NCBI GenBank assembly: GCA_049299895.1
Contig: JBAQYF010000019.1
Coordinates: forward strand, 1 to 64,000
Reading direction: 5' to 3'
Source: CAIYYO01 sp049299895
GTDB lineage: Archaea; Altiarchaeota; Altiarchaeia; IMC4; QMZM01
Length of the DNA: 64,000 nt
In this document: in pieces, positions 18,696 through 26,723 of the stretch
Layout of the letters: each line of letters starts with the position of its first letter
Position numbering within the stretch: the first letter of the stretch is position 1
The notes under the pieces: generated by a model
What the model saw: only the letters and a program-made list of their open reading frames with translations
Databases searched by the model: none
Told to the model about the DNA's origin: nothing
Program-made: the position numbers and the translations under genes

Positions 18696-19513
18696 AACCT
18701 CGAACCGTATGTTTTTGCAAGCACTGCAGCGCCCAATGCGCCGACCAACTGGGGATCGTATTCGGGGGCGACGATCTTTGCTTTCAGCACATCTTCCAGC
18801 GCAGTCTTCATCCCTATGTTCTTCGCAACGCCTCCGGAGAAGAAGACGTCGCTTTCGACTCCCACACGGGAAAACATCCCTGCGACCCTGTTGGAGATCG
18901 CGTGATGTATCCCCTTGATTATGTTCTCCGGCTTCTCCCCTCTTGCGAGCAGGGAGATGGTCTCGGATTCTGCGAACACAGTACAGGTACTGCTCATTGG
19001 GACGATCTCTTTGGCGCTCAATGCCAGGGGCCCGAGTTCTTCCAATTCAATCTTGAAAACGTTCGCCATCACTTCCAGGAATCTCCCGGTTCCCGCAGCG
19101 CACTTGTCGTTCATCGCAAAGTCGGTAACATTCCCGTCCTTGTCCAGGCGGATCGCCTTGCAGTCCTGTCCGCCCATGTCGATTATCGTCCTCGTGCCCG
19201 GGTGTAAATAGTGCGCGCCCTTAGCATGGCAGGTTATCTCGGTAACGGTCTTGTTCGCATAAGGCGCAGATATCCTCCCGTAGCCTGTAGCGACAATATA
19301 CTTCACGTCTTCCCGGTCGATCTTCGCGTCGTCCAGCGCTTTCTGCAGGGCGAGCAGGCCGTTCTCTTCGGTGTTTATCCCCGTCCTGATAAGGCTTGAA
19401 CCGATTATGCTCCCGTTGGATATGATCACGGATTTCGTCGCCAGCGATCCAACGTCGACGCCGGCATACGCCGGCTCTTTTCCTGTTTTCCCTGCCTTGG
19501 TTTTTCCTGTCAT
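18692..19513 (-). CDS. Activator ATPase of the HgdC/BadFG type
   Basis: A 273-residue ASKHA-fold ATPase that couples ATP hydrolysis to electron injection into a dehydratase or double-cubane reductase. Recognised motifs are GVDVGSLATK (phosphate 1), ATGYGR, IDMGGQD and GGVAKN. The two cysteines that hold the bridging [4Fe-4S] cluster of the homodimer are Cys138 (NDKCAAGTGRF) and Cys177 (SSTCTVF). I choose the ATG at 19513, which follows a GGTGG ribosome site, over an in-frame upstream codon that would lie within the operator. It is the first gene of the nine-gene operon; one activator probably serves all four cluster proteins. Confidence 0.95.
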   Translation of the reverse strand: MTGKTKAGKTGKEPAYAGVDVGSLATKSVIISNGSIIGSSLIRTGINTEENGLLALQKALDDAKIDREDVKYIVATGYGRISAPYANKTVTEITCHAKGAHYLHPGTRTIIDMGGQDCKAIRLDKDGNVTDFAMNDKCAAGTGRFLEVMANVFKIELEELGPLALSAKEIVPMSSTCTVFAESETISLLARGEKPENIIKGIHHAISNRVAGMFSRVGVESDVFFSGGVAKNIGMKTALEDVLKAKIVAPEYDPQLVGALGAAVLAKTYGSRL

Positions 19514-19838
19514 CTTTTTTCCACCTTGTATTAACAATCGTTAACTATTAACAATTGTTATTATTCTGATAGTCAGATATAAATAATATAGGAATAAAAA
19601 TATGCATATTTGCATATAAGGATCCGGATGGACTGGCGAAAAATATGCGAAAGCAAGGCCAGGCGATTGACCGGAGCCTATGCAGGAGGGTTTATTTATG
19701 GGGAGCATAACAATAACTAATAAGACCAAAAAAACTACCGGGTCTCTGAAAGAGAGGAACGAGCCCGGATCGGAATCGACATGTCAAAAATTGAAACGGA
19801 AAAAGAATGATGAAAGACTACGACAATAGAGAGACACT
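19514..19838. other. Intergenic control region between activator and DUF3795 genes
   Basis: The 325 bp hold the activator promoter. On the minus strand a TATA-like ATTTATAT (19577-19584) precedes two tandem operators (19531-19561). Farther out is a perfect 12-bp palindrome, AATATGCATATT (19599-19610). A short purine-rich stretch leads to the DUF3795 gene at 19839. No further gene is seen. Confidence 0.6.
19531..19561. promoter_or_regulatory. Tandem sulfur-regulon operators upstream of the double-cubane operon
   Basis: TTAACAATCGTTAA (19531-19544) and TTAACAATTGTTAT (19548-19561) are 3 bp apart, 17 bp centre to centre. They start 17 bp before the activator start codon and lie just downstream of its TATA-like box, so a bound protein would block RNA polymerase. 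The first copy is identical to five others in the window. Confidence 0.85.
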
Positions 19839-20249
19839 ATGAACTCATCTTTTATCGCTCCCTGCGGCATGAACTGCGGTATCTGCACAGCTTTCTTGCG
19901 GGAAAAAAATAAGTGCCCGGGATGCAGATTATTTAGTGCAAAAGAGCCGGTCAGCATTGCAAGATGCAAGATCAGAAACTGCGTAGTTATTCAAAAAGGC
20001 ATAGCAAAGTTTTGTTTTGAATGCGAAAAATATCCCTGCAAGAACCTGAAACATTTGGACAAAAGATACCGGACCAGATACAATATGAGCGAAATCGAAA
20101 ACCTCGAATACATTAAGAAAAACGGGATAAGAAAATTTATTAAGAATGAAAAAATAAGATGGTCTTGTTCCAGATGCGGCGGTACTATTTGCGTTCATAA
20201 AGGATATTGTTATAGTTGCGGGGAAAAAAGAGGTAACAACACATTATGA
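19839..20249 (+). CDS. Cysteine-rich DUF3795 protein
   Basis: A 136-residue protein that begins with the DUF3795 hallmark APCGMNCGICTAFLREKNKCPGC and continues with CKIRNC, CFECEKYPC and a C-terminal CSRCGG...CYSCG knuckle. The count of about seventeen cysteines suggests two or more zinc or Fe-S sites. The function of the family is unknown. Its stop overlaps the next start by 4 bp, coupling it to a flavin-binding split-barrel protein. Confidence 0.85.
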   Translation: MNSSFIAPCGMNCGICTAFLREKNKCPGCRLFSAKEPVSIARCKIRNCVVIQKGIAKFCFECEKYPCKNLKHLDKRYRTRYNMSEIENLEYIKKNGIRKFIKNEKIRWSCSRCGGTICVHKGYCYSCGEKRGNNTL

Positions 20250-20665
20250 CAAAGGATCATACTAGGACGGCGTTGTCGATAATCGAAAGTAGCGGCAAGG
20301 CGATCATCGGCTCCGTCGACGAGGAGGGTTACCCGAATTTGAAGGCGATGCTATCGCCCAGGGAGATGCACGGCGTGAAAGAGTTTTACTTTACGACAAA
20401 TACGTCTTCCATGCGCGTGGGGCAGTACAAGAAGAATCCGAAATCCGCTATCTATTTCTTTGACGCAAGATTTTTCAGAGGAGTCATGCTGCGGGGCGAG
20501 ATGAAGGTTTTGGAGGACCAGGAAACGAAGGATAGGATCTGGAGGGACGGAGACGAGACGTATTACCCGAAGGGAAAAACAGACCCGGATTATTGCGTTC
20601 TAAAATTCTCCGCCGGGTCCGGAAGGATATACCAGAATTATGGTTCCGAGAATTTCAGGATCTGA
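20246..20665 (+). CDS. Pyridoxamine 5'-phosphate oxidase-family (split-barrel) protein
   Basis: A 139-residue protein of the FMN-binding split barrel, similar in size to the general stress protein 26 group. Features are GSVDEEGYPNLKAM near the N-terminus, FYFTTNTSSMRVGQYKKNP in the middle and a final YQNYGSENFRI. Such proteins bind flavin, F420 or heme; the true substrate is not apparent. It is translationally coupled to the DUF3795 gene. Confidence 0.82.
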   Translation: MTKDHTRTALSIIESSGKAIIGSVDEEGYPNLKAMLSPREMHGVKEFYFTTNTSSMRVGQYKKNPKSAIYFFDARFFRGVMLRGEMKVLEDQETKDRIWRDGDETYYPKGKTDPDYCVLKFSAGSGRIYQNYGSENFRI

Positions 20666-20697
20666 TCGGGAATGCAAAAAGGTGTTCCAGATGCCTC

Positions 20698-21126
20698 CTA
20701 CAACCCTTTCTTCATGCAAACCGCAGCCTGCGCGCAGACGGATTTAAATTCCGGAGCGTCCAGCATATGCGGATCAACCGCGTCCCTTTGTATCCTGGCA
20801 AAACCGTACCTGGCATAATATTCCTCCGCAGTTGTCGTCAGCAAATAGAGATCGGATATCTTATTATCTTTTGCGTAACTGAATATTTTCCGGATCAGAG
20901 CATTTCCGATCCCTTTTCCCCGGTGCTCCGGACTAACTGCAAGAGAGCGCATCAATCCGCTTTTCCCGCGGATCCTCAGGCCGATGCATCCGATGATCGT
21001 TCTGTCATGCATGCAAACAAAGAAATTTTCCAGGTTCTCGGAAACGCCTTCTCCCGGGAGATCGACCATGCCCAGGAGTGACAGTATATCATCCAGGTCC
21101 GTCTGGCGGGCTTTTCTGATGGTCAT
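20698..21126 (-). CDS. GNAT-family N-acetyltransferase
   Basis: A 142-residue acetyltransferase with the acetyl-CoA-binding motif SPEHRGKGIGNALIRK (about 79-94), preceded by LMRSLAVSP and followed by LTTTAEEYYARYGF. The layout matches ArgA/ArsN-like single-domain GNAT proteins. The acceptor could be an amino acid or an arsenical; nothing around it decides. It lies 31 bp upstream of nothing else on its strand and ends near the PPOX gene, convergent to it. Confidence 0.85.
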   Translation of the reverse strand: MTIRKARQTDLDDILSLLGMVDLPGEGVSENLENFFVCMHDRTIIGCIGLRIRGKSGLMRSLAVSPEHRGKGIGNALIRKIFSYAKDNKISDLYLLTTTAEEYYARYGFARIQRDAVDPHMLDAPEFKSVCAQAAVCMKKGL

Positions 21127-21157
21127 TTTTGATTAAAGTATAGGCGCCTGTCTCTTT

Positions 21158-21673
21158 TTATTCGCTGCATATTCTAAAGTCTTTTCCGACGATTTTTTCC
21201 ATCAATAGAGCGATCGCTATTATAAAAGGTAACGTGGAGAGGGTTCTTATCAACGTGAACTCAATCCCGAGGAAGCCTATTTCCATTCCCAGCATATGCA
21301 GTTTCACCGTTGAAAACGCCCCCAGGTACATGAAGATGTTTCTTGCGCTCGCGTTTTTCTTGTAGAGGACATAAGCTACGGGAAATGCGCCGAACAGGGG
21401 ACCCGCCTGGAGCATGGCGAGCAATAACGCTAACAGGATGCCTTTTATCCCGGAGCGTTTTCCGAGATGTTTTTCGATCTGTTCTTTGGGAACCCATACA
21501 TCGAATAAGCCGACTAAGAGGTAGATGAACGGGATAAATGAAAGCATATCCACAAGGAATTCCATAAAGTTGGAGTATACCGATTGTCCGGGCTTGAAGC
21601 CTACATAGTTTGATATTACCGAGAACGACAGGAATAAAATTATCCAGAAATAATCTTTTATGGCTTTCCTCAT
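21158..21673 (-). CDS. Permease half-protein, C-terminal half (DUF318/ArsP-like)
   Basis: A 171-residue membrane protein with about five helices, including the conserved AMLQAGPLFGAFPVAYVLYKK and the LGAFSTVKLHMLG loop that in this permease family lies in the second half. I start it at the ATG at 21673 because that overlaps the stop of the N-half gene by 4 bp and removes a non-hydrophobic extension. It pairs with the gene upstream to make what is normally one protein. It is the last gene of the siroheme/sulfite-reductase operon, so transport of a sulfur species is likely. Confidence 0.75.
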   Translation of the reverse strand: MRKAIKDYFWIILFLSFSVISNYVGFKPGQSVYSNFMEFLVDMLSFIPFIYLLVGLFDVWVPKEQIEKHLGKRSGIKGILLALLLAMLQAGPLFGAFPVAYVLYKKNASARNIFMYLGAFSTVKLHMLGMEIGFLGIEFTLIRTLSTLPFIIAIALLMEKIVGKDFRICSE

Positions 21674-22164
21674 TGTATCGCCCCCATAAGAAAACCAGTC
21701 AGAAGGCCTATTGCGAGGGATGCCAAAAAATTCAGGGCGTTCCTCCATAAAGCTGCCTTTCTTCCAAAGTACTTTATCTCCAATGGAAGGGTGAGAACTC
21801 CAACTAACATCAGGGTCGACATAAAAACCGCAACCACCGAATAGGTAGCCCCCTGGCTTAGAAGCCTGCTTGCGACCGGGTAGGTTACAAAGGCAGGGAT
21901 CAAAGCAATAGACCCGATGAGAGCAGCGACCACAAGCCCCATTATCCCTGAATCAGGGCCAAGATATTTTACGACCAGGGAATCCGACAGGAAAAACATG
22001 ACGACGCTTATAAGTATCAGAATGTTCAGATAAGGATTTAGTATGCTAAAGAACATTTTTATGCCAATGCGCATGCCTTTCACAGTCTTGTCGCGATCCA
22101 GAAAAAAAGAAACGACCAAAGACAATAATGTTACCCCAGCAAATATGGTTCCTTTATTCAACAT
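21670..22164 (-). CDS. Permease half-protein, N-terminal half (DUF318/ArsP-like)
   Basis: A 164-residue membrane protein with about four helices and the family motif IALIPAFVTYPVASRLLSQG (about 90-109). Together with the 171-residue downstream gene it adds up to one DUF318-type permease of the usual length, about 330 residues. The split looks genetically stable because the two are joined by a clean ATGA overlap and not by a broken frame. It follows tusA by 24 bp. Export or import of sulfite, thiosulfate or an arsenical are options. Confidence 0.75.
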   Translation of the reverse strand: MLNKGTIFAGVTLLSLVVSFFLDRDKTVKGMRIGIKMFFSILNPYLNILILISVVMFFLSDSLVVKYLGPDSGIMGLVVAALIGSIALIPAFVTYPVASRLLSQGATYSVVAVFMSTLMLVGVLTLPLEIKYFGRKAALWRNALNFLASLAIGLLTGFLMGAIQ

Positions 22165-22188
22165 GATTATTTAACCGCACTCAGATCG

Positions 22189-22419
22189 TCAGTTCTTCTT
22201 GACAAGAACGCTCCAGTCTTTATCGGACAGCTTTTTTATTTCAAGTATCTGGTGTCCTTCGTCTTTCAGGCTGCGGGGGACATTCTCAAGGGCTGACGGG
22301 CTGCCCAGGAGAACTTCCATGACGTCTCCTGCATCCAATTCCTCTATCGCGAGCTTTGCCTTTACGAAAGTCATCGGGCATATTTCGCGTCTTAGATCCA
22401 ACGTTCTTTTATCTTTCAT
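22189..22419 (-). CDS. tusA: TusA-family sulfur carrier
   Basis: A 76-residue protein of the TusA/SirA fold. The persulfide-carrying cysteine is in the signature REICPMTFVKAKLAIEEL (Cys14), followed by the usual SPSALENVPRSLKDEGH. TusA relays sulfane sulfur from a desulfurase or sulfurtransferase. It is coupled to hemL by a 4-bp overlap and precedes the split permease, an arrangement reminiscent of TusA next to YeeE-type thiosulfate transport. Confidence 0.92.
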   Translation of the reverse strand: MKDKRTLDLRREICPMTFVKAKLAIEELDAGDVMEVLLGSPSALENVPRSLKDEGHQILEIKKLSDKDWSVLVKKN

Positions 22420-23720
22420 TTTGTCAGCCTGCTCACCTCTTTAAACCCTTCGCCGCACGCTTCCAGTATCTTGTCCAAGTCGCCTCGAACATGCGCGGTT
22501 GAAAGGAACAAGGATTCAAACTGACCGGGAGGCAGATATAACCCGTCATCCAGCATCGAGTTAAAGAAGATACTGTATTTTTTCTTGTCCGCTCTTTTCG
22601 CGCTGACAACATCATGCACGGCATCGGGCGAAAAGAATATGCAAAACATGGACCCTTCCCCGGCGACTTGCACGTCCACCCGGTTTTCTTCGGCCAATTC
22701 CGTTATCCCTTTTTTCAGCTTCCCTGCATTTTTCTCAAGTTTTCCGTATACGCCCTTCCTCTTTAGGATGCCAAGCGTAGAGAGGCCCGCAGACAATGCT
22801 ACCGGGTTCCCGGACAACGTCCCGGCCTGATAAACAGGGCCGTCGGGTGCGACTTGATCCATTATGTCCGCCCGCCCGCCGTATGCACCTACAGGGAATC
22901 CGCCGCCGATGATCTTTCCCAGGCAGGTAATATCGGGATATACTTTATAGTGATCCTGCGCCCCGCCGTAGCACAGCCGGTATCCGGTTATGACTTCGTC
23001 AAATATTAGGAGGACATCATGGTCCTCCGTTATCTCCCGCAGACCTGCAAGAAATCCATCCTTGGGCGGGACTACGCCCATGTTCCCGGCTACGGGCTCG
23101 ACGATCACGCATGCAAGGTTTTCCTTCTCCTTTTTTACCGTTTTTTCGAATGCATCCAGGTCGTTATATGGCACGGAGATTGTATTTTCTACGACGCCCG
23201 CAGGTATGCCGCTGCTGTCCGGGAGGGACAGCGTCAAAGCTCCAGAACCCGGTTTTACCAGCAGCGAATCGACATGGCCGTGGTAGCATCCATCGAACTT
23301 TATTATTTTGTCTTTGCCGGTGTAGCCGCGGGCTAGCCGGATGGCAGACATCGTAGCCTCGGTCCCGGAATTGACCATCCGGACTTTCTCGATCGATTTT
23401 ACGCTGCCTGCGATCTCTTTTGCCATAGCGATCTCGATCTGCGTAGGCGCGCTGTAATTCGTCCCGTATCTTAACGTTCTACGGGCCGCTCCGATCACTT
23501 CCGGGCGGGCGTGTCCGAGGATCAGCGCCCCGTACGAGCATACCAGGTCTACATACTTGTTTCCGTCGACGTCATACAGAATGGCGCCGCTTGCCTTTCT
23601 GATGAATACAGGCTCCCCGTCAACCTCTTTGAATGCCCGGACCGGACTGTTCACTCCCCCGGGGATGTATTTTTTCGCTTCTGCAAAAAGCTTCCTTGAA
23701 TTAGAGTCTTTTGATTTCAT
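22416..23720 (-). CDS. hemL: Glutamate-1-semialdehyde aminomutase HemL
   Basis: A 434-residue PLP enzyme that converts glutamate semialdehyde to 5-aminolevulinate. It has the N-terminal YIPGGVNSPVRAF, VNSGTEATMSAIRLARG, LIFDEVITGYR and the PLP lysine in CLGKIIGGGFPVGAYGG. Length is normal. It overlaps hemA by 20 bp and tusA by 4 bp. It is the second step of the C5 tetrapyrrole route that is complete in this operon. Confidence 0.97.
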   Translation of the reverse strand: MKSKDSNSRKLFAEAKKYIPGGVNSPVRAFKEVDGEPVFIRKASGAILYDVDGNKYVDLVCSYGALILGHARPEVIGAARRTLRYGTNYSAPTQIEIAMAKEIAGSVKSIEKVRMVNSGTEATMSAIRLARGYTGKDKIIKFDGCYHGHVDSLLVKPGSGALTLSLPDSSGIPAGVVENTISVPYNDLDAFEKTVKKEKENLACVIVEPVAGNMGVVPPKDGFLAGLREITEDHDVLLIFDEVITGYRLCYGGAQDHYKVYPDITCLGKIIGGGFPVGAYGGRADIMDQVAPDGPVYQAGTLSGNPVALSAGLSTLGILKRKGVYGKLEKNAGKLKKGITELAEENRVDVQVAGEGSMFCIFFSPDAVHDVVSAKRADKKKYSIFFNSMLDDGLYLPPGQFESLFLSTAHVRGDLDKILEACGEGFKEVSRLTK

Positions 23721-24606
23721 CGTCTATCATTTTTTCGACTATCTTTATTTCAGATTCTTTGCGTTTATAACTCTCCCTGATTTGTTCCATGAAATAATCA
23801 AGCCGCAGCACTTCTATGTCGACTGAATTTTCCGCTTCCAGGAAAACGTTGTATGGAACCCCCAGGTCAACGAATAATATTCTTCTGTTTTTCGGGATCA
23901 TCCCTTGATTTATTATCGCATGAGGCGCCGAGGTTGCGCAGAAAACCACCTGGACTGCGTCCAGCAGTTCCGGGAGTTTCTCCAGATCAAACGCCTGCCC
24001 TCCCACCCTAACTGCAAGCTCCTGCGCTTTATCATAATGCCTGTTAGAGATAAAGATGGTTTCGATCTTTTTATTTTTTAGTGCCGCTGCGAGCTTACCT
24101 GCGATCATGCCCGAACCGATGACAAGGATCTTACTTGTATCATATTTTTCCGCGTACTTCTCTGAGAGTACATCGTCTACGGCTATCGATGCAAGAGAGG
24201 TCTTGCCGTGCGAGATCTGGGTTCTGGACCTTGCTTTTCTGCCGAGCTTTATTGCCGAATCAAAGATGCCAGACAAACGCTCTGAGCAGTGCCCGCTTTC
24301 CAGGGCGCCTTCATGCGCCCGCTTAACCTGCGCAAGTATCTCTGTTTCCCCGAGGGTCATCGAGTCCAGCCCGCATGCGACACGAAAGAGGTGTTCTATT
24401 GCGGGGACGCCTGCGCCCGAAATAAATCCGTTAACATCCGTACCGCCGAGGGGGTTCGTTGAATATACTTCCGCCCGGTTACAGGTGAACAATGGAACAT
24501 AGTCTGCAGGGCCGACTCTTTCTATGTACTCCCTGAGGTTCCCTGCTCTGGTTCCGAGTTCTTCCGGCTGGCAGTCCCTGTAACTGGTTCTAATGTTATA
24601 GATCAT
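23701..24606 (-). CDS. hemA: Glutamyl-tRNA reductase HemA, lacking the C-terminal domain
   Basis: HemA reduces glutamyl-tRNA to glutamate semialdehyde. The catalytic cysteine is in FTCNRAEVY (Cys42), and LGETEILAQVKRA and the NADPH-binding VIGSGMIAGKLA are present. At 301 residues it is about 100 shorter than usual: it stops within the long spinal helix, so the C-terminal dimerisation domain is absent. The stop is followed at once by the overlap with hemL, with no sign of a frameshift in the part I read. It may dimerise differently or work as a monomer. Confidence 0.93.
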   Translation of the reverse strand: MIYNIRTSYRDCQPEELGTRAGNLREYIERVGPADYVPLFTCNRAEVYSTNPLGGTDVNGFISGAGVPAIEHLFRVACGLDSMTLGETEILAQVKRAHEGALESGHCSERLSGIFDSAIKLGRKARSRTQISHGKTSLASIAVDDVLSEKYAEKYDTSKILVIGSGMIAGKLAAALKNKKIETIFISNRHYDKAQELAVRVGGQAFDLEKLPELLDAVQVVFCATSAPHAIINQGMIPKNRRILFVDLGVPYNVFLEAENSVDIEVLRLDYFMEQIRESYKRKESEIKIVEKMIDDEIKRL

Positions 24607-24609
24607 TAT

Positions 24610-25920
24610 TCATATCTCCGGATTTTCCAGCATGTGATCGACCTTGACACCGAGTTCCTTTGCCTTTTTGCAGGTTGCAGGCCCGATAACAAGGATAACA
24701 TGCTTGTTCAATTCATCTTTTCCGATCTGTCCGCATACGCTGCTCAAAATCTCGGCACTCGAAAAATAAACGACGTCCGCAGCTGCGAGTTTTTCTTTCA
24801 GGCCGTCGATCGTTCTAAAACGCACGTCGTAGGCGGCTATTTTTCGGAATTTTTTTATCCTGGACATCTGCGAGCAGAACACGCAGATTTCTTTTCCGGC
24901 GTATCTCTCCTCCAGGAATTTTTCCAGGCCGGTTGAGGTCTGCATGTCCGGCACGGTTGATCTCTTTTTGTATTTTGCAATTTCCTTTTGAGTCCGTTTG
25001 CCGATGGCAACGAACGATCCGTGTATGTTATACCTTGAGAGGACGGACCGCACGGCGTTGATCGAAGTAAAAGCGTATACGTCCGCCTTGGGAATATCGA
25101 AGTTTCGGTATCTGACATCAAGCACAGGAACGTTCACTACCTTTGCACCCAATTTTCGAAAAGCGTCCCGTGTCTCTTTTTCCCGGCTTTTCTGTCTGAA
25201 TGAAAGCACATTTTTTCCTTTCAGGTCAAGCGCCCTAAGCTTCAGAACATTCCCTATCACAAGAAGGGACGGAGGCTCGATAACTGCTTCTCTTGCCAGG
25301 TCGACGATATTCTCCAGGGACCCGTCGATCATCCAGTAATCTTCCCTGCATGCGTTTTCTACTATCAGGCATCTTGTTTTTCTGTCTTTTTTCTCCAATA
25401 CCTTTTCTACTATCTTTTCAAGGTTCGAAACAGGCATGTAGAATACCAGCGTGTCCGCATCCAGGCCGAGGTAATTGGATCCGCCTGCTTTCGCTTTCGA
25501 ACCGGTTATAAGGCTTACGGATGATGAATATTTCCTGTGCGTGAGCGGAATATTCAAAGCAGATAGAATGGAAAAAGCGCTTAACCCTGGGAACACCTTT
25601 ACCCCGATGCCATTCTCTTTCAAGAAACTTAATTCTTCAAACCCTCTCGCGAACAGGAATGGATCGCCTGCTTTCAGTCTCCCGACGGTTTTTCCCTCTT
25701 TTGCCTTGGAGAGAAGGAGTTTATTTATCGCATCCTGTTTTAGGCTCTCTCCCTTCTCCTTTCCAACGTATATCTTTTCTCCGGGGAACAATTCCAGGAT
25801 GGAGTTGTCCATCAACCGGTCATAAAGGACCGTATCGCATTCTTTTATGGCGTCCTCCGCCTCCATAGTCAGGTGCTCTTTTTTTAACCCGCACCCGATC
25901 AGATAAACTCTGCCTTCCAT
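24610..25920 (-). CDS. Fused uroporphyrinogen-III methyltransferase and uroporphyrinogen-III synthase
   Basis: A 436-residue two-domain enzyme. Residues 1-235 are a CobA/SUMT-type methyltransferase: VYLIGCGLKKEHLT, YDRLM, GRLKAGDPFLFARGFEEL and PGLSAF. Residues about 240-436 are a divergent HemD-like uroporphyrinogen-III synthase with AFTSINAVRSV and ending VILVIGPATCKKAKELG. It would therefore close hydroxymethylbilane to uroporphyrinogen III and methylate it to precorrin-2. It overlaps hemC by 22 bp. The HemD part is weakly conserved and its call is less sure. Confidence 0.9.
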   Translation of the reverse strand: MEGRVYLIGCGLKKEHLTMEAEDAIKECDTVLYDRLMDNSILELFPGEKIYVGKEKGESLKQDAINKLLLSKAKEGKTVGRLKAGDPFLFARGFEELSFLKENGIGVKVFPGLSAFSILSALNIPLTHRKYSSSVSLITGSKAKAGGSNYLGLDADTLVFYMPVSNLEKIVEKVLEKKDRKTRCLIVENACREDYWMIDGSLENIVDLAREAVIEPPSLLVIGNVLKLRALDLKGKNVLSFRQKSREKETRDAFRKLGAKVVNVPVLDVRYRNFDIPKADVYAFTSINAVRSVLSRYNIHGSFVAIGKRTQKEIAKYKKRSTVPDMQTSTGLEKFLEERYAGKEICVFCSQMSRIKKFRKIAAYDVRFRTIDGLKEKLAAADVVYFSSAEILSSVCGQIGKDELNKHVILVIGPATCKKAKELGVKVDHMLENPEI

Positions 25921-26723
25921 GCTTTGATATCCTTTTCGATCTTTTCAGGGTGCCCGACAAACCTGGGCACCCTCCTCGCGCCGTCTTTATAGATTAGTCC
26001 GGTCAGCGAGTATTCCGTTCTGCTATACGAACAATAGGCGCCTACCGGGTTCCTGCATCCCCCGAGGCCTTTTATGAACTCCCGCTCAAGCATGCAGCAG
26101 GTGTAGCCTGTCGACTTTTTCAGGAAACCGAATGAATCGCTTTTCCGCTTTACGATCGCTATCGCCCCCTGTCCCGCCGCTGGAACCATCTCGCTCAGCC
26201 TGAATACCTGGGCGATACGCTTCTGCTGATCTAGCCGGTCTAATGCGCATTTTGCAAGTACTATGGCGTCGTACTCCCCCGAGTCGAGTTGGTCCAGCCT
26301 CGTCCCGATATTGCCCCTGATGGGTTTGGGTTTCAGGTCGCTTCTCAGGTTCAAAAGTTCCGCGTTCCTCCGTTCACTGCACGTGCCGACGACAGCTTCG
26401 GCGGGCAGGCCGTTTAGATTCACTCCGTTCCTTGTGATGAGGCAGTCCCTTGGATCGCCCCTCTCGCAAACGGCCGCTATCTCCAGGCCTTCCGGGAACT
26501 CCACGGGAATGTCCTTCAGCGAATGTACGGCAAGATCAATCGTATTATCTAGCAATGCCAAATCAAGCTCTCTTGTGAATTGGTCAATTACTCCATGCGC
26601 CCCTTTGTCTCCCAGGGTCTTTATTTTCTTTAGACTGCCTGTGACTCCGTATTCCCCGGTAAATAACTCCACCTGTTTTAGCGCAAGGGGACTTTCCCTT
26701 GCTCCGATGATAAGATCGTTCAT
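25899..26723 (-). CDS. hemC: Porphobilinogen deaminase HemC
   Basis: A 274-residue hydroxymethylbilane synthase. It begins IIGARESPLALKQ, has LAVHSLKDIPVEFPEGL with the catalytic aspartate region, VGTCSERRNAELL, RGNIGTRLDQL and the cofactor-attachment cysteine in LGGCRNPVGAY. It is somewhat shorter than the typical 300-310 residues at the C-terminus. It overlaps hemB by 4 bp and the cobA-hemD gene by 22 bp. Confidence 0.96.
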   Translation of the reverse strand: MNDLIIGARESPLALKQVELFTGEYGVTGSLKKIKTLGDKGAHGVIDQFTRELDLALLDNTIDLAVHSLKDIPVEFPEGLEIAAVCERGDPRDCLITRNGVNLNGLPAEAVVGTCSERRNAELLNLRSDLKPKPIRGNIGTRLDQLDSGEYDAIVLAKCALDRLDQQKRIAQVFRLSEMVPAAGQGAIAIVKRKSDSFGFLKKSTGYTCCMLEREFIKGLGGCRNPVGAYCSYSRTEYSLTGLIYKDGARRVPRFVGHPEKIEKDIKAWKAEFI

